From Cytophagaceae bacterium (GTDB lineage: Bacteria > Bacteroidota > Bacteroidia > Cytophagales > Cytophagaceae), in the NCBI GenBank assembly GCA_025454925.1, contig JALONM010000004.1, positions 62,001 to 126,000 on the forward strand: DNA of 64,000 nt. Reading direction: 5' to 3'. The position numbers were made by a program, and so were the translations under genes. Below, piece by piece: positions 8,521-17,950 of the stretch; the first letter of the stretch is position 1; each line of letters begins with the position of its first letter. Under the pieces are notes generated by a model. It was not told the origin of the DNA and searched no databases. It saw only the letters and a list, made by a program, of their open reading frames with translations.

Positions 8521-9714
8521 ATGAAAAAAAAGGTTGTTTTGGCTTTTAGCGGTGGTTTGGACACTACCTATTGTGTGAAATATCTGGCTGAAGACAGAGG
8601 TTTTGAAGTGCATACAGTAATTGTTGACACAGGAGGATTCACCAAAGAAGAACTTGCCGATATTGAGAAAAAAGCCTACGAACTGGGTGTTACCAAACAT
8701 TTGTGTGTAGACCAGGTACCCTATTATTACGAGCATTGCATTCGCTACATGATATTTGGAAACGTATTGAAAAACAATACCTATCCCCTCTCTGTGAGTG
8801 CCGAACGTATGTTCCAGGCGCTTGCCATTGCTAATTATGCCAAAGAAGTAAAAGCCGATGCTGTGGCCCATGGCAGCACTGGAGCCGGCAACGACCAGGT
8901 TCGATTCGATGTGGTATTCCACATCCTCATTCCCGGTGTAGACATCATCACTCCTATTCGCGACAACAAACTTTCCAGAGAAGCGGAAATCGAATATTTG
9001 AAAGCCAAAGGCGTTGTGCGCGACTGGACCAAAGCGGCTTATTCCATCAACAAGGGAATTTGGGGCACCTCCGTGGGTGGTAAAGAAACGCTTTCCTCTG
9101 ATGGATATCTCCCTGAAGCGGCCTGGCCAACCCAGGTAAGCAAATCTAATCCGGAGGAAGTTACTATTGACTTCGTAAAAGGAGAACCAGCAGGACTTAA
9201 CGGCAAAAAAATGTCGGCCGTAGATACTATTCTGGCACTTCGCGAAATCGCTCAACCATTTGGCATTGGCCGTGATATTCATGTGGGCGATACCATCATC
9301 GGAATCAAAGGGCGTGTAGGTTTTGAGGCCGCAGCGCCGCTGATCCTCATCAAAGCACACCATTTGTTAGAGAAACACACCCTCACCAAATGGCAACTTT
9401 ACTGGAAAGAACAACTTGGCAACTGGTATGGATCCTTGCTGCATGAAGGTCAATACCTGGAGCCGGTAATGAGAAACATTGAAAAATTTCTGGAAGATAC
9501 TCAGGCCAGCGTTACCGGAACCGTTCGTGTACGCTTGAGCCCCTACAATTTTAATTTATTAGGAATTACATCTCCGTTCGATATGATGTCGTCTAAATTC
9601 GGAACATATGGAGAAATGAACAACACGTGGAGCGGAAATGATGTGCGTGGATTTTCTAAAATTCTCGCCAACCAGGCCATGTTCCATGGATTAGTAAATA
9701 ATGAAACCAAATAA
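8521..9714 (+). CDS. argG: Argininosuccinate synthase
   Basis: A 397-residue cytosolic ligase joining citrulline and aspartate with ATP cleavage. The N-type PP-loop is VLAFSGGLDTTYC (residues 5-17). Other family blocks are AHGSTGAGNDQVRFD (ATP/aspartate/citrulline site), the central LSREAEIEYLKAKG and SINKGIWGTS. It follows the GNAT gene by 46 nt. The C-terminal part is shorter and more diverged than in E. coli ArgG, as is usual in this phylum. Confidence 0.95.
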   Translation: MKKKVVLAFSGGLDTTYCVKYLAEDRGFEVHTVIVDTGGFTKEELADIEKKAYELGVTKHLCVDQVPYYYEHCIRYMIFGNVLKNNTYPLSVSAERMFQALAIANYAKEVKADAVAHGSTGAGNDQVRFDVVFHILIPGVDIITPIRDNKLSREAEIEYLKAKGVVRDWTKAAYSINKGIWGTSVGGKETLSSDGYLPEAAWPTQVSKSNPEEVTIDFVKGEPAGLNGKKMSAVDTILALREIAQPFGIGRDIHVGDTIIGIKGRVGFEAAAPLILIKAHHLLEKHTLTKWQLYWKEQLGNWYGSLLHEGQYLEPVMRNIEKFLEDTQASVTGTVRVRLSPYNFNLLGITSPFDMMSSKFGTYGEMNNTWSGNDVRGFSKILANQAMFHGLVNNETK

Positions 9715-9752
9715 CACTATTTATTTTTTTTAATTATTTAAAACCCAATTAC

Positions 9753-10187
9753 ATGACTACGACAAGCAACAACAACGCCCAGAACCCCGCAGACAACAAA
9801 CGTCACGATCTGGAAAAAAGAACTGCAATTTTTGCCTATCGATGCAGACTTTTTATTAGAAAATTACCTAAAGATGTTAGCAATTTTGAAGACTGCAAAC
9901 GCCTGGCCAGAGCAACCGGCTCCATTGGCGCTGCTTACATCGCCGCCAACGATGCCCTTAGCAGAAAAGACTTTATGCTCAACATAAAACTTTGTAAAAA
10001 AGAAGCCAAAGAAAGTATATACTGGCTTAACCTTCTCCTCGTGCAGGATCCGGAAATTTCCGAAGAAAAAGGCAAACTGAAACAAGAAGCTTTTGAACTG
10101 CTGAAGATATTCTCCTCTATTCTAACCAAGGTGAAAAAAGCCTCCGAAACGTCTACTACTGACCGACTGAGCACTCCTTCGTTTTAA
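9753..10187 (+). CDS. Four-helix-bundle protein of the 23S rRNA intervening-sequence (IVP) family
   Basis: A 144-residue protein with a disordered Asn/Thr-rich N-terminus (1-20). The family core spans about 20-130: DLEKRTAIFAYRC, then RLARATGSIGAAYIAAND and FMLNIKLCKKEAKESIYWL. The fold forms small oligomeric helical bundles of unsettled function. Members are common within 23S rRNA insertions and as free-standing genes in Bacteroidota. Here it sits between argG (38 nt away) and argC, followed immediately by a strong hairpin, so it looks inserted into, or adopted by, the arginine operon. Confidence 0.85.
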   Translation: MTTTSNNNAQNPADNKRHDLEKRTAIFAYRCRLFIRKLPKDVSNFEDCKRLARATGSIGAAYIAANDALSRKDFMLNIKLCKKEAKESIYWLNLLLVQDPEISEEKGKLKQEAFELLKIFSSILTKVKKASETSTTDRLSTPSF

Positions 10188-10208
10188 TTCTCTTTGGAGA
10201 AAATAACC

Positions 10209-10248
10209 AAAAAGAGTTCAGACGAAAAACATACGCTGAACTCTTTTT
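10209..10248 (+). terminator. Intrinsic terminator or attenuator between the four-helix gene and argC
   Basis: A perfect 13-bp stem (AAAAAGAGTTCAG pairing with CTGAACTCTTTTT) closes a 14-nt loop and ends in a T run. It lies 21 nt after the four-helix stop and 49 nt before argC. It could end the upstream transcript or reduce flow into argC-argD. Confidence 0.75.
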
Positions 10249-10297
10249 TCATTATTCACCCGGATCACAAAGATCCTTTGTAAAGTAGTGTTCGATT

Positions 10298-11299
10298 ATG
10301 ATTAAAATTGGAATCATCGGAGGAGCTGGGTATACAGGCGGAGAGCTCCTTCGTATTTTAGTAAACCATCCCAACGCCGACATTCGTTTCATTCATAGCA
10401 ACAGCAATGCTGGCAATCCCATTGCACAGGTACATTCCGACTTACTCGGCATGACCGAACTTAAATTTACAGGCGAACTAGACACCAACATCGATGTGCT
10501 TTTTATGTGCGTAGGCCATGGCGACGCTGTAAAATTTATCGAAAACAATGCCGCCTTTTTCAACGCCGCTCGATTCAAAGTCATTGACCTTAGCCAGGAT
10601 TTCAGGCTGGATGCTAAAAATGCAGAAATGAACCTGGCCCTGTCGGCCAATTCCTTTGTATACGGCTTACCCGAAATGCAACGCGAAAAAATTAAATCCG
10701 CTGCACACATTGCCAATCCAGGATGTTTTGCAACCTGTCTGCAACTTGGTCTTTTACCACTTGCCGCTGCGGGGAAACTTCAAAAAGAAATTCATATCAC
10801 CGCCATTACCGGATCTACAGGAGCCGGACAAAGCCTTAGTGCCTCCTCTCACTTCAGTTGGAGAAACAACAACATGTCGGTGTACAAAGCCTTTACACAC
10901 CAACACCTGAAAGAAATAGGGCAAAGTCTGAAAAAAATGCAGACAGGTTTCAACCAAAAAATTTGGTTCGTTCCCTACCGCGGCGACTTCACCCGTGGCA
11001 TCATCGCCAGTATATACACGCCCTTCGATGGAACGCTGGATGAAGCAAAACAACTATATAAATCGTTCTACCAAGACGCTCCCTTCACACACGTTTCCGA
11101 AGTAAATCCGGATTTGAAACAAGTGGTGAATACCAACAATGCCATCGTTTACCTCGAACTGCACGATGGCATGCTGCTCATCATTTCCATGATCGATAAC
11201 TTGCTGAAAGGAGCCTCCGGACAAGCTGTTCAAAACATGAACCTGCTCTTCGGATTGCCGGAAACAGAAGGTTTGCGATTAAAAGCTGCCGCGTTCTGA
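10298..11299 (+). CDS. argC: N-acyl-gamma-glutamyl-phosphate reductase
   Basis: A 333-residue NADPH-dependent reductase making the N-acylglutamate semialdehyde. The Rossmann motif IGIIGGAGYTGGELLRIL (residues 4-21) starts the protein. The catalytic cysteine is in HIANPGCFATCLQLGLLPL (about 137-155), and GSTGAGQS follows. The C-terminal YLELHDGMLLIISMIDNLLKGASGQAVQNMN block is typical; length is near the usual 340. In this pathway the acyl group is probably succinyl. The downstream argD start is 31 nt after the stop. Confidence 0.95.
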   Translation: MIKIGIIGGAGYTGGELLRILVNHPNADIRFIHSNSNAGNPIAQVHSDLLGMTELKFTGELDTNIDVLFMCVGHGDAVKFIENNAAFFNAARFKVIDLSQDFRLDAKNAEMNLALSANSFVYGLPEMQREKIKSAAHIANPGCFATCLQLGLLPLAAAGKLQKEIHITAITGSTGAGQSLSASSHFSWRNNNMSVYKAFTHQHLKEIGQSLKKMQTGFNQKIWFVPYRGDFTRGIIASIYTPFDGTLDEAKQLYKSFYQDAPFTHVSEVNPDLKQVVNTNNAIVYLELHDGMLLIISMIDNLLKGASGQAVQNMNLLFGLPETEGLRLKAAAF

Positions 11300-11330
11300 T
11301 CCTTTGTTCTCCACTATAATTTACAGAAAA

Positions 11331-12473
11331 ATGAAACTATTCGACGTATATCCACTCATCAATATCGAACCAGTAAAAGCAGAAGGTTCCTACGTATTTG
11401 ATAGCACTGGCACTCGATACTTAGACCTCTATGGAGGCCATGCCGTTATTTCTATCGGACACACGCACCCGTATTATGTTCAGAAAATTTCTGAGCAACT
11501 CAATAAAATTGCGTTCTACTCCAACTCCGTTATTATATCATTGCAACAAGAGCTTGCCGACAAACTCGGCGCTGTATGCGGACACCCAGATTACGAATTA
11601 TTCTTGTGTAACAGTGGGGCTGAAGCCAACGAAAATGCACTTAAGTTAGCGTCCTTCCATAACGGAAAGAAAAAAATCATTTCCTTCAAAAAAGGATTCC
11701 ATGGTCGTACTTCGCTGGCGGTTGCCGTTACCGACAATCCATCAATCGTAGCACCGGTCAATCAAACCGAAAACAGCATCCTGCTTCCATGGAACGATGA
11801 GAAAGCCTTAGAAGAAGCATTCGCCAATCATGAAATTTCTTCGGTTATCGTAGAAGGCATGCAAGGCGTAGGAGGAGTGCATGTTGCATCCGAATCTTTC
11901 CTCAGAAAAATACGCAGCCTGTGCGATCAGAACAACGCTGTTTACATCGCCGACTCCGTGCAGTGTGGCTACGGCAGAAGTGGAAAATTCTACTCCCACG
12001 ACTTCGCAGGCGTTAGTGCCGATATTTATACCATGGCCAAAGGCATGGGAAATGGATTTCCAGTGGCAGGCATTATCATCGCTCCACACATCAAATCCAA
12101 ACACAGTTTGCTAGGCACTACCTTCGGAGGCAACCACCTCGCCTGTGCCGCTGCCATAGCTGTTCTCGACGTGATTGTCAAAGAAAACCTTATGGAAAAT
12201 GCCGCTACCATGGGAGCATACCTCATGAAAGAAGTAGCCCAAATTCCTGGCGTAAAAGAAGTGAGAGGACGCGGACTAATGATCGGCATCGAACTGGAAA
12301 TCCCTTGCAACGACATCCGCAACGCCCTGCTGATGGAACACAAAATTTTCACCGGTTCTTCCTCCGACAAAAACACCATACGTATTTTGCCAGCACTGAA
12401 CCTTGGCAAAGCAGAATGCGACACCTTCCTGAACGCTTTCCGAACCGTTATGAATAAGGTGTTGGTGAAATAA
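11331..12473 (+). CDS. argD: N-acylornithine aminotransferase
   Basis: A 380-residue class-III PLP aminotransferase that converts N-acylglutamate semialdehyde to N-acylornithine. The N-terminus MKLFDVYPLINIEPVKAEG matches the phylum's ArgD proteins, so the ATG at 11331 is preferred over the TTG at 11304. PLP-binding blocks include NSGAEANENALKLA, the aspartate in VYIADSVQCGYGRSGKF, and the Schiff-base lysine in YTMAKGMGNGFPVAG. A strong terminator follows, so this half of the pathway ends here; argF', argB and the deacylase are about 40 kb away on the other strand. Confidence 0.94.
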   Translation: MKLFDVYPLINIEPVKAEGSYVFDSTGTRYLDLYGGHAVISIGHTHPYYVQKISEQLNKIAFYSNSVIISLQQELADKLGAVCGHPDYELFLCNSGAEANENALKLASFHNGKKKIISFKKGFHGRTSLAVAVTDNPSIVAPVNQTENSILLPWNDEKALEEAFANHEISSVIVEGMQGVGGVHVASESFLRKIRSLCDQNNAVYIADSVQCGYGRSGKFYSHDFAGVSADIYTMAKGMGNGFPVAGIIIAPHIKSKHSLLGTTFGGNHLACAAAIAVLDVIVKENLMENAATMGAYLMKEVAQIPGVKEVRGRGLMIGIELEIPCNDIRNALLMEHKIFTGSSSDKNTIRILPALNLGKAECDTFLNAFRTVMNKVLVK

Positions 12474-12502
12474 ATTACATACCACTCACAAATTCACATT
12501 CC

Positions 12503-12529
12503 GCCTGACGAATTTCGTCAGGCTTTTTT
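12503..12529 (+). terminator. Intrinsic terminator of the argD end
   Basis: GCCTGACG/CGTCAGGC forms a perfect 8-bp GC-rich stem around AATTT, followed by TTTTTT. It begins 30 nt after the argD stop. Confidence 0.85.
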
Positions 12530-13042
12530 ATTGTTGTTACCAGCCATGAATCCACGATCCAAAGACTATCATGGAACAATGGAGACGAACATTTATGAAC
12601 CGACATTGTGGTTTTTTCTCCAACATAAAACGCTTATTCAAGTCTCAACGTATGGCGTGCCCCTGCATGGCGCCATCGGCGCCACTGCGGGTCGGGCCAT
12701 CGCTGCAAGTCCTCCCGCAGGCATGGCGCCTTTGGCGCCGCGCCTGCAGTTGCGGGCTTTTCGCTCTGTCCCTCACGCAAAAAAGTCCCCAATAAAGCGG
12801 CATTTCTACATAGAAGAGTAGCGCACCTTGGAGAATTTCTATGGAGAAATTAGAGTTAAAATGCCAAAACGATAAAAAGGAATTTTATATTAGCGCAACA
12901 GAAACCTACCTAAAAGTACTGTCACTCATTTTGATCACAACATACCTTCTTCCGAAGTGTGCTCATAAATTATTTCCTTGATGCAAGTATACATTGGTAA
13001 CGTTTCCCCAAGAGAAAAAAGAATTGACATGGTTCAAAATAA
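12530..13042. other. Intergenic region holding dispersed repeats
   Basis: About 510 nt without a credible gene. It holds a short repeat (about 12542-12561, GCCATGAATCCACGATCCA, seen again near 27520), the larger mosaic repeat at 12645-12790, and AT-rich sequence to the acyltransferase start. Small ORFs across the repeat follow its GC-rich palindromes and are not considered genes. Confidence 0.6.
12645..12790 (-). repeat. Dispersed mosaic repeat, copy A (minus orientation)
   Basis: Two conserved blocks are shared with the copy at 31305-31455. One reads GCGTGAGGGACAGAGCG on the minus strand (12778 to 12762). The other begins CTTGCAGCGATGGCCCG and continues CCCGCAGTGGC (12709 to 12681). A GGGGCACGCC end block is also shared. 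The segments between the blocks differ in sequence but both form palindromes. There is no coding capacity. It lies immediately downstream of the arginine-operon terminator. Confidence 0.7.
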
Positions 13043-14167
13043 ATGATATCCTTATTAAAAAAACACGTTTCCTATTTTAACACGCAAGCATTGCTGGAAA
13101 GAAGAAACGTTGGCTTGGATGTAATGCGCGGTATAGGATTACTAATGGTCCTTATAGGGCACTCCCTGCACTTCTTCGAACCATTTTATCCCAAAATATT
13201 CAGGATCTCTCATTTCGTCATTAACGGAATCGAATTATTCTTTGCCTTAAGTGGTTTCTTAATAGGGCGAATTTTAGTTAAACAGTTTATTGAAAAAAAC
13301 GATTTTACAGCAAGCTCATTTTTAATATTCCTTAAAAGAAGATGGTTTAAAACCCTACCGGTATATTACCTCGCACTTGGCATCAACCTGGTTGTAGGAT
13401 TTTATTTCACCGGATACCATAAAGACTATAATTGGAAGTACCTATTCTTTCTTCATAACATCACGGAATCCGATGACTGGTTTTTCCCAATAAGTTATAG
13501 CCTTGCCATGGAAGAATGGTTCTATTTGCTGCTACCTGCCATATTTTTAGTATCCGCCGCCACACTCAGAAAATACGTTCATCCGATTTCCGTGTTGCTT
13601 TTTGTTTGCCTGGCCTACATAGTAGTGTCAATCATGATTCGCACCTATCTCTATGAGATGTACCATCCGCATTGGGATACCGTGATGAGAAAGTCTCTTT
13701 TATCCAGGATAGATTGCAGCGTGTACGGAATTATTATAGCCATACTTTTTTACAAAAAAAACAAATGGTTTGTTGACTACGCAAACCATTTATTTGTTTC
13801 AGGCGTAGTCCTTCATATCTTTTCCATGTATTTCAGAATCACAAGTACCCAAGGATATTTTTATAATGTCATCTACTTTACAACCATTCCATTAAGCTTC
13901 AGCGTAATGCTACCCGCCTTGTACAACCTAAAAATACAGGAAGGCCTGCTTAAAACGATATTTACCTATTTAAGTATGGTTTCGTTTGCCTTCTATTTGT
14001 TTCATCTCTCCCCGCTCATAGACCTTTTCCTTCCACTCACCACAGGTCATTCCGCAATGACCGTAACGTTTATCTACCTCCTATACCTCATTGTTACATT
14101 CTCCCTTGCAACGCTATGGTACCGATATGTGGAAAAGCCATTTACCGACTTGAGAGAAAAATACTAA
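13043..14167 (+). CDS. Membrane-bound O-acyltransferase, acyltransferase-3 (OafA/WecH) family
   Basis: A 374-residue integral membrane protein with about ten predicted helices. The N-terminal motif is LDVMRGIGLLMVLIGH, with the conserved Arg and catalytic-type His. It is followed by ELFFALSGFLIGRIL, RRWFKTLPVYY and WSLAMEEWFYLLLP-type sequence (SYSLAMEEWFYLL). It ends in YRYVEKPFTDLREKY, characteristic of the family. Such enzymes acetylate or succinylate surface sugars using cytoplasmic acyl-CoA. The polysaccharide locus around it makes sugar acylation the likely role; the exact acceptor is not visible. Confidence 0.9.
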   Translation: MISLLKKHVSYFNTQALLERRNVGLDVMRGIGLLMVLIGHSLHFFEPFYPKIFRISHFVINGIELFFALSGFLIGRILVKQFIEKNDFTASSFLIFLKRRWFKTLPVYYLALGINLVVGFYFTGYHKDYNWKYLFFLHNITESDDWFFPISYSLAMEEWFYLLLPAIFLVSAATLRKYVHPISVLLFVCLAYIVVSIMIRTYLYEMYHPHWDTVMRKSLLSRIDCSVYGIIIAILFYKKNKWFVDYANHLFVSGVVLHIFSMYFRITSTQGYFYNVIYFTTIPLSFSVMLPALYNLKIQEGLLKTIFTYLSMVSFAFYLFHLSPLIDLFLPLTTGHSAMTVTFIYLLYLIVTFSLATLWYRYVEKPFTDLREKY

Positions 14168-14928
14168 TGTCTTTTCTGAAACAACCGATTCGGATTTTCA
14201 TCGATTAATTTTACCTCTTTCCATTTTAACATTTCGTCAGCCGCAACTGCACTTCCATATCTATACTGCGGGGCACTATCGTCCATAAGAATCATAGCCT
14301 TGGGAATCGAACAAGAAATACAATTCCTCATGTCACCTATAGCCGACTCTTTGCTATGGTCTCCATCGATATAACAAAAACCAAATTTCATTCCTGTCAG
14401 CTCCGGCAGTTGATGGGAACTTAATTTTTGAAAAAAATCATCGCTTTTCATTTTATACAACAAAGGAGGATTTTCTTTGCAGAAAAAAAGCACATTGGTC
14501 CTGAACGCCTGTTCCACGAATTCCAAATAGTCATGTCGTGATAGCTGGGCTTGATTGGCAACTGAATTTAAGTATTCCTTCGATTGATTTTGTTGATCGT
14601 ACCATCCTTCGTAATGAAAAGGATCCACACAAACAATCTTCCCCTTTTTAGAATGCTTCTTCATCAGATAGTCGAGTACAATTGCACTTTGTCCTGCAAA
14701 AGAACCAATTTCCAACACATCGAAGTATTCAGGAAGAGCAGCAATGGCTGCATCCATCAAATAAATATTCTGCTTTGAAGTCATCCCCGCAACCGAACAT
14801 AAAATGCGGTCTATAAATTCATCTTTAGGAAGTTGCTTTTGCCTTTTAAATCTGCTGATCATATTGAAGTTCATACGCATTTTGGAAATTAAGACTTTTA
14901 GCATATATATCAATCTTAAAACAAACAT
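14164..14928 (-). CDS. Class I SAM-dependent methyltransferase (Methyltransf_24 type)
   Basis: A 254-residue protein. An unstructured basic N-terminus of about 35 residues precedes the methyltransferase core. Motif I is VLEIGSFAGQSAIVL; GKIVCVDPF (motif II-like) and FGFCYIDGDHSKES (acidic and DGDH block) follow, then MILMDDSA. The GDHS/DDS pattern is typical of sugar O-methyltransferases such as those modifying macrolide or O-antigen sugars. It converges on the acyltransferase gene with their stop codons overlapping by 4 nt. I infer a role in surface-polysaccharide methylation. Confidence 0.78.
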   Translation of the reverse strand: MFVLRLIYMLKVLISKMRMNFNMISRFKRQKQLPKDEFIDRILCSVAGMTSKQNIYLMDAAIAALPEYFDVLEIGSFAGQSAIVLDYLMKKHSKKGKIVCVDPFHYEGWYDQQNQSKEYLNSVANQAQLSRHDYLEFVEQAFRTNVLFFCKENPPLLYKMKSDDFFQKLSSHQLPELTGMKFGFCYIDGDHSKESAIGDMRNCISCSIPKAMILMDDSAPQYRYGSAVAADEMLKWKEVKLIDENPNRLFQKRH

Positions 14929-15148
14929 TTATAAAGCTTCCAATTCCACCATTTTATAATCAATGATAAAAACAAAGAAACAGGTGTCTCACCTATGTAT
15001 ATCTCTATTTTTAAAATTCATCGAAAACAAGAACGAGCAGCAGGCTGGCCACACCTCCCCATCCAAAAGGCCTACGGCATAATGAAGGCGTTCAATACAT
15101 AACTGCCACAAAATTTTGTTAATTTAGCCATAAAAAAGACCTCATAGA

Positions 15149-16432
15149 ATGGCAACTAAATTTTTAGTAGCAGGCATTTTAGTTTTCATTTTTGTGCCCA
15201 TCCTCCAGCAATCTTCTGGTTTAGTACCTGTGGAAGACTTGTACGGTGCTTATGAGAAAGCCAAAAAACCAACATGCACTTTAGACTCTCTATATAAGGG
15301 CGCTTATCAGAATAGCATAGAAAAATGGTGCAATGAAAATTTCGGATTTAGAAATACACTGGTAAGATTTCATAATCAGCTAGGATTTTGGTTGTATAAG
15401 AAATCATACACCAACAATGTTACGGTAGGCAAGGAAGATTATTTGTTCGACATCAGTTACATAAATGCCTACACCGGTGCTGACTATGCAGGAGAAGAGG
15501 AATTAAGGAACAGAGTAAGCATCGCAAAAAAATTACAGGATTCTCTTCGCGCGCATGGAATTCAATTACTATTCGTGTTGGCCCCTGGCAAAGCTTCCTT
15601 TTTCCCAGAATACATTCCAGATAAATACCTGAACAATCGCATCCCAGGTAATTACGAAACCATACGCAAGTTGTTCCTTGAAAAAGAGATTAACCATATT
15701 GACTTTAGAAAGTGGTTTGCCGAAAAAAAAGCTACATCCCCCTATCCGCTTTTTCCCAAATGCGGTATTCATTGGAGCGTATACGGAGCAACTCTTGCAG
15801 CCGATTCAATGCTCAGAAAAATAGAGCAGCTCACGGATACGCCTTTAAACAGAATGACCATTGATTCCATTATGGTATCCAATCAACTTAGGGAAGTAGA
15901 CCAGGATGTAGGCAAAGGCATGAATTTACTGTGGGAAATAAACAGTTACCCCATGGCATATCCCGTTGTATCGTATTCAACATTAGAAAAAAAATTAAAG
16001 GTTTTAACCGTTGCGGATAGCTATTATTGGACGATGCCTTTGCTGGACTTTAAAGATAAGGTGTTTGAGAAAAATAATTTTCTTTACTATAACAAACAGC
16101 TCTATGTAAATAACGGCGGCGATCCATACAGCGAAGAAAAAATTAATCGAGCGAGGTTGATTCTTGGGCATGATGTGATAATCGTGATGGCCACGGATGC
16201 TAATCTTGGAGCGTTCGGCTGGAATTTCTTCGAAAATACATACAACGGATTATTCGATTTAAAAAGCAAAGCGGGCAACAGAATCCCTTTGCCAATAGCC
16301 ATCCTCATGAATGACGTACAATACGACCCTACACTTCTCAAATCGGCAAAGGAAAAATCAGAACGCCTGAAAATTCCACTTGATTCAGCCATTCATTTGA
16401 ATGCATTACAAATTGGTAATCAAAAAAAATAA
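15149..16432 (+). CDS. AlgJ/AlgX-like SGNH-type protein of alginate-style O-acetylation
   Basis: A 427-residue protein with an N-terminal membrane anchor or signal (about 3-22). AlgX/AlgJ-type landmarks are VGKEDYLFD (about residues 91-99), LLFVLAPGKASFFPEYIP, the GIHWSVYGA histidine motif (about 207-215) and LTVADSYYW carrying the presumed catalytic Ser (about 289-297). In alginate-like systems a membrane O-acyltransferase moves acetyl groups across the membrane and the AlgJ/AlgX protein places them on the polymer. The next gene is exactly such an MBOAT, coupled by a TAATG stop/start overlap. Confidence 0.8.
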   Translation: MATKFLVAGILVFIFVPILQQSSGLVPVEDLYGAYEKAKKPTCTLDSLYKGAYQNSIEKWCNENFGFRNTLVRFHNQLGFWLYKKSYTNNVTVGKEDYLFDISYINAYTGADYAGEEELRNRVSIAKKLQDSLRAHGIQLLFVLAPGKASFFPEYIPDKYLNNRIPGNYETIRKLFLEKEINHIDFRKWFAEKKATSPYPLFPKCGIHWSVYGATLAADSMLRKIEQLTDTPLNRMTIDSIMVSNQLREVDQDVGKGMNLLWEINSYPMAYPVVSYSTLEKKLKVLTVADSYYWTMPLLDFKDKVFEKNNFLYYNKQLYVNNGGDPYSEEKINRARLILGHDVIIVMATDANLGAFGWNFFENTYNGLFDLKSKAGNRIPLPIAILMNDVQYDPTLLKSAKEKSERLKIPLDSAIHLNALQIGNQKK

Positions 16433-17838
16433 TGACCTTCCAAAGTAGCTTATTTTTAACCTGGTTTTTACCAGTCTTCTTAATACTGTATTTTGTATTA
16501 CGAAAATGGATACGCAATTCATTTTTATTAACCATAAGCATTCTGGTTTATTTTTGGGCAGAACCGAAATTCGTTTTTATTTTATTAGCGACAACCTGCC
16601 TGGATTTTTATCTTGTAAAATGGATGTGTGCTGCCTCAGAAAAATCCACGAAAAAGATTTATCTATCTATTTCCTTAATTACCAATGTAGGTTTACTATT
16701 CTATTTCAAGTACACGAATTTTTTCATTGAGAATTTAAATTCGGCATTGGGCACTGAAATACCCCTATTGAACGTTGTGTTGCCCCTGGGAATTTCATTT
16801 TATACTTTTGAAACGATTACGTATTTAGTTGATGTGTACAAAGGAGTATATCCTCCCCAGCATTCCTTAAAAAACTATCTATTGTATATTTTTTATTTCC
16901 CGAAAATGATTGCAGGACCTATCGTACGGTACAATGAAATTGCTGATCAAATAACAGACAGGAAAGAATCTAACGATCTTCTATTGAACGGATTTTATAG
17001 ATTTTGCATAGGACTTGCCAAAAAAGTATTGATCGCCAATCAACTAGCTTATTACGGAGTAGATAAACTTTTTTATGTAAATCCTTCAGATTTGGATACA
17101 GCCTCCGCCTGGATTGCCATGCTGGGGTATACCCTGCAGATATACATGGATTTCTCCGCGTACTCCGACATGGCAATTGGATTAGGAAAGATGATGGGAT
17201 TTCGGTTACCCGAAAATTTTGATGCGCCTTATACATCTTCGAGCATTACCGAATTCTGGAAACGCTGGCATATCACCTTAGGTACCTGGATGAAAAATTA
17301 TCTATACATCCCCTTAGGAGGCAATAGAGTTGGCAAGAGTAGGATGTATGTAAATTTGTGTTTGATATTTTTAATTTCGGCATTATGGCATAAAGCATCC
17401 TGGGCTTTTGTCTTGTGGGGATCCTTTTACGGAATATTGTTGGTAGCAGAGCAATTATTTTTTCTAAGCATATTGAATAAGCTACCCAAATTCCTAAGCC
17501 TGCTTATCACATTTTTCCTGGTAAATATTTCAACAGTTTTATTTAGAATGGATGACGTAAAAAGAACATTTGCGTTTTACAAAGCATTATTTTCGTACAA
17601 TCAAGGAACAAATATTGAAATAAGGCCTGAGTTTTGGCTGCCCTTGTCAATGGCTATTTTATTTTCATTTATTCCCCTTTCCTCTTGGGGAAAAAAGCTA
17701 CAATCTTACTTTTATGAAGATCGCAATAGTTTAAAAAGACATCTGCTGCTTACTGGCATAAGTTTACTTTTATTTGTGTTAGCATTGAGTTTTAACACAC
17801 GGGTAGCATTTTCACCTTTTATATATTTTAGATTTTAA
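16432..17838 (+). CDS. MBOAT-family membrane O-acyltransferase (AlgI/DltB-like)
   Basis: A 468-residue polytopic protein. The AlgI-type signatures are present in order: LPLGISFYTFETITYLVDVY, FYFPKMIAGPIVRY, LGYTLQIYMDFSAYSDMAIGLGKMMGFRLPENF and FWKRWHITLGTWMKNYLYIPLGGNR. Near the catalytic region is ISALWHKASWAFVLWG, whose H is the conserved active-site histidine. It exports acyl groups to the periplasm for polysaccharide O-acetylation together with the AlgJ-like partner encoded immediately upstream. Its ATG shares bases with the upstream stop codon. Confidence 0.93.
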   Translation: MTFQSSLFLTWFLPVFLILYFVLRKWIRNSFLLTISILVYFWAEPKFVFILLATTCLDFYLVKWMCAASEKSTKKIYLSISLITNVGLLFYFKYTNFFIENLNSALGTEIPLLNVVLPLGISFYTFETITYLVDVYKGVYPPQHSLKNYLLYIFYFPKMIAGPIVRYNEIADQITDRKESNDLLLNGFYRFCIGLAKKVLIANQLAYYGVDKLFYVNPSDLDTASAWIAMLGYTLQIYMDFSAYSDMAIGLGKMMGFRLPENFDAPYTSSSITEFWKRWHITLGTWMKNYLYIPLGGNRVGKSRMYVNLCLIFLISALWHKASWAFVLWGSFYGILLVAEQLFFLSILNKLPKFLSLLITFFLVNISTVLFRMDDVKRTFAFYKALFSYNQGTNIEIRPEFWLPLSMAILFSFIPLSSWGKKLQSYFYEDRNSLKRHLLLTGISLLLFVLALSFNTRVAFSPFIYFRF

Positions 17839-17950
17839 CAAGAGTCCATATAATCTTGAACCCCCTTCATTACTTCATGCCCTAAGCCTACTTTTTCAAT
17901 CGAAATTCTTCCTTGGAGATAAGCAGGTTAAACAACAACGTTTACTTCAG

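Noticed and set aside
8488-9363. Long open frame of 291 codons antisense to argG
   Set aside because: It mirrors argG codon structure, has no recognisable protein features, and argG is certain.
12571-12821. Small Ala/Pro-rich open frames across the repeat
   Set aside because: They come from the GC-rich palindromes of the mosaic repeat.
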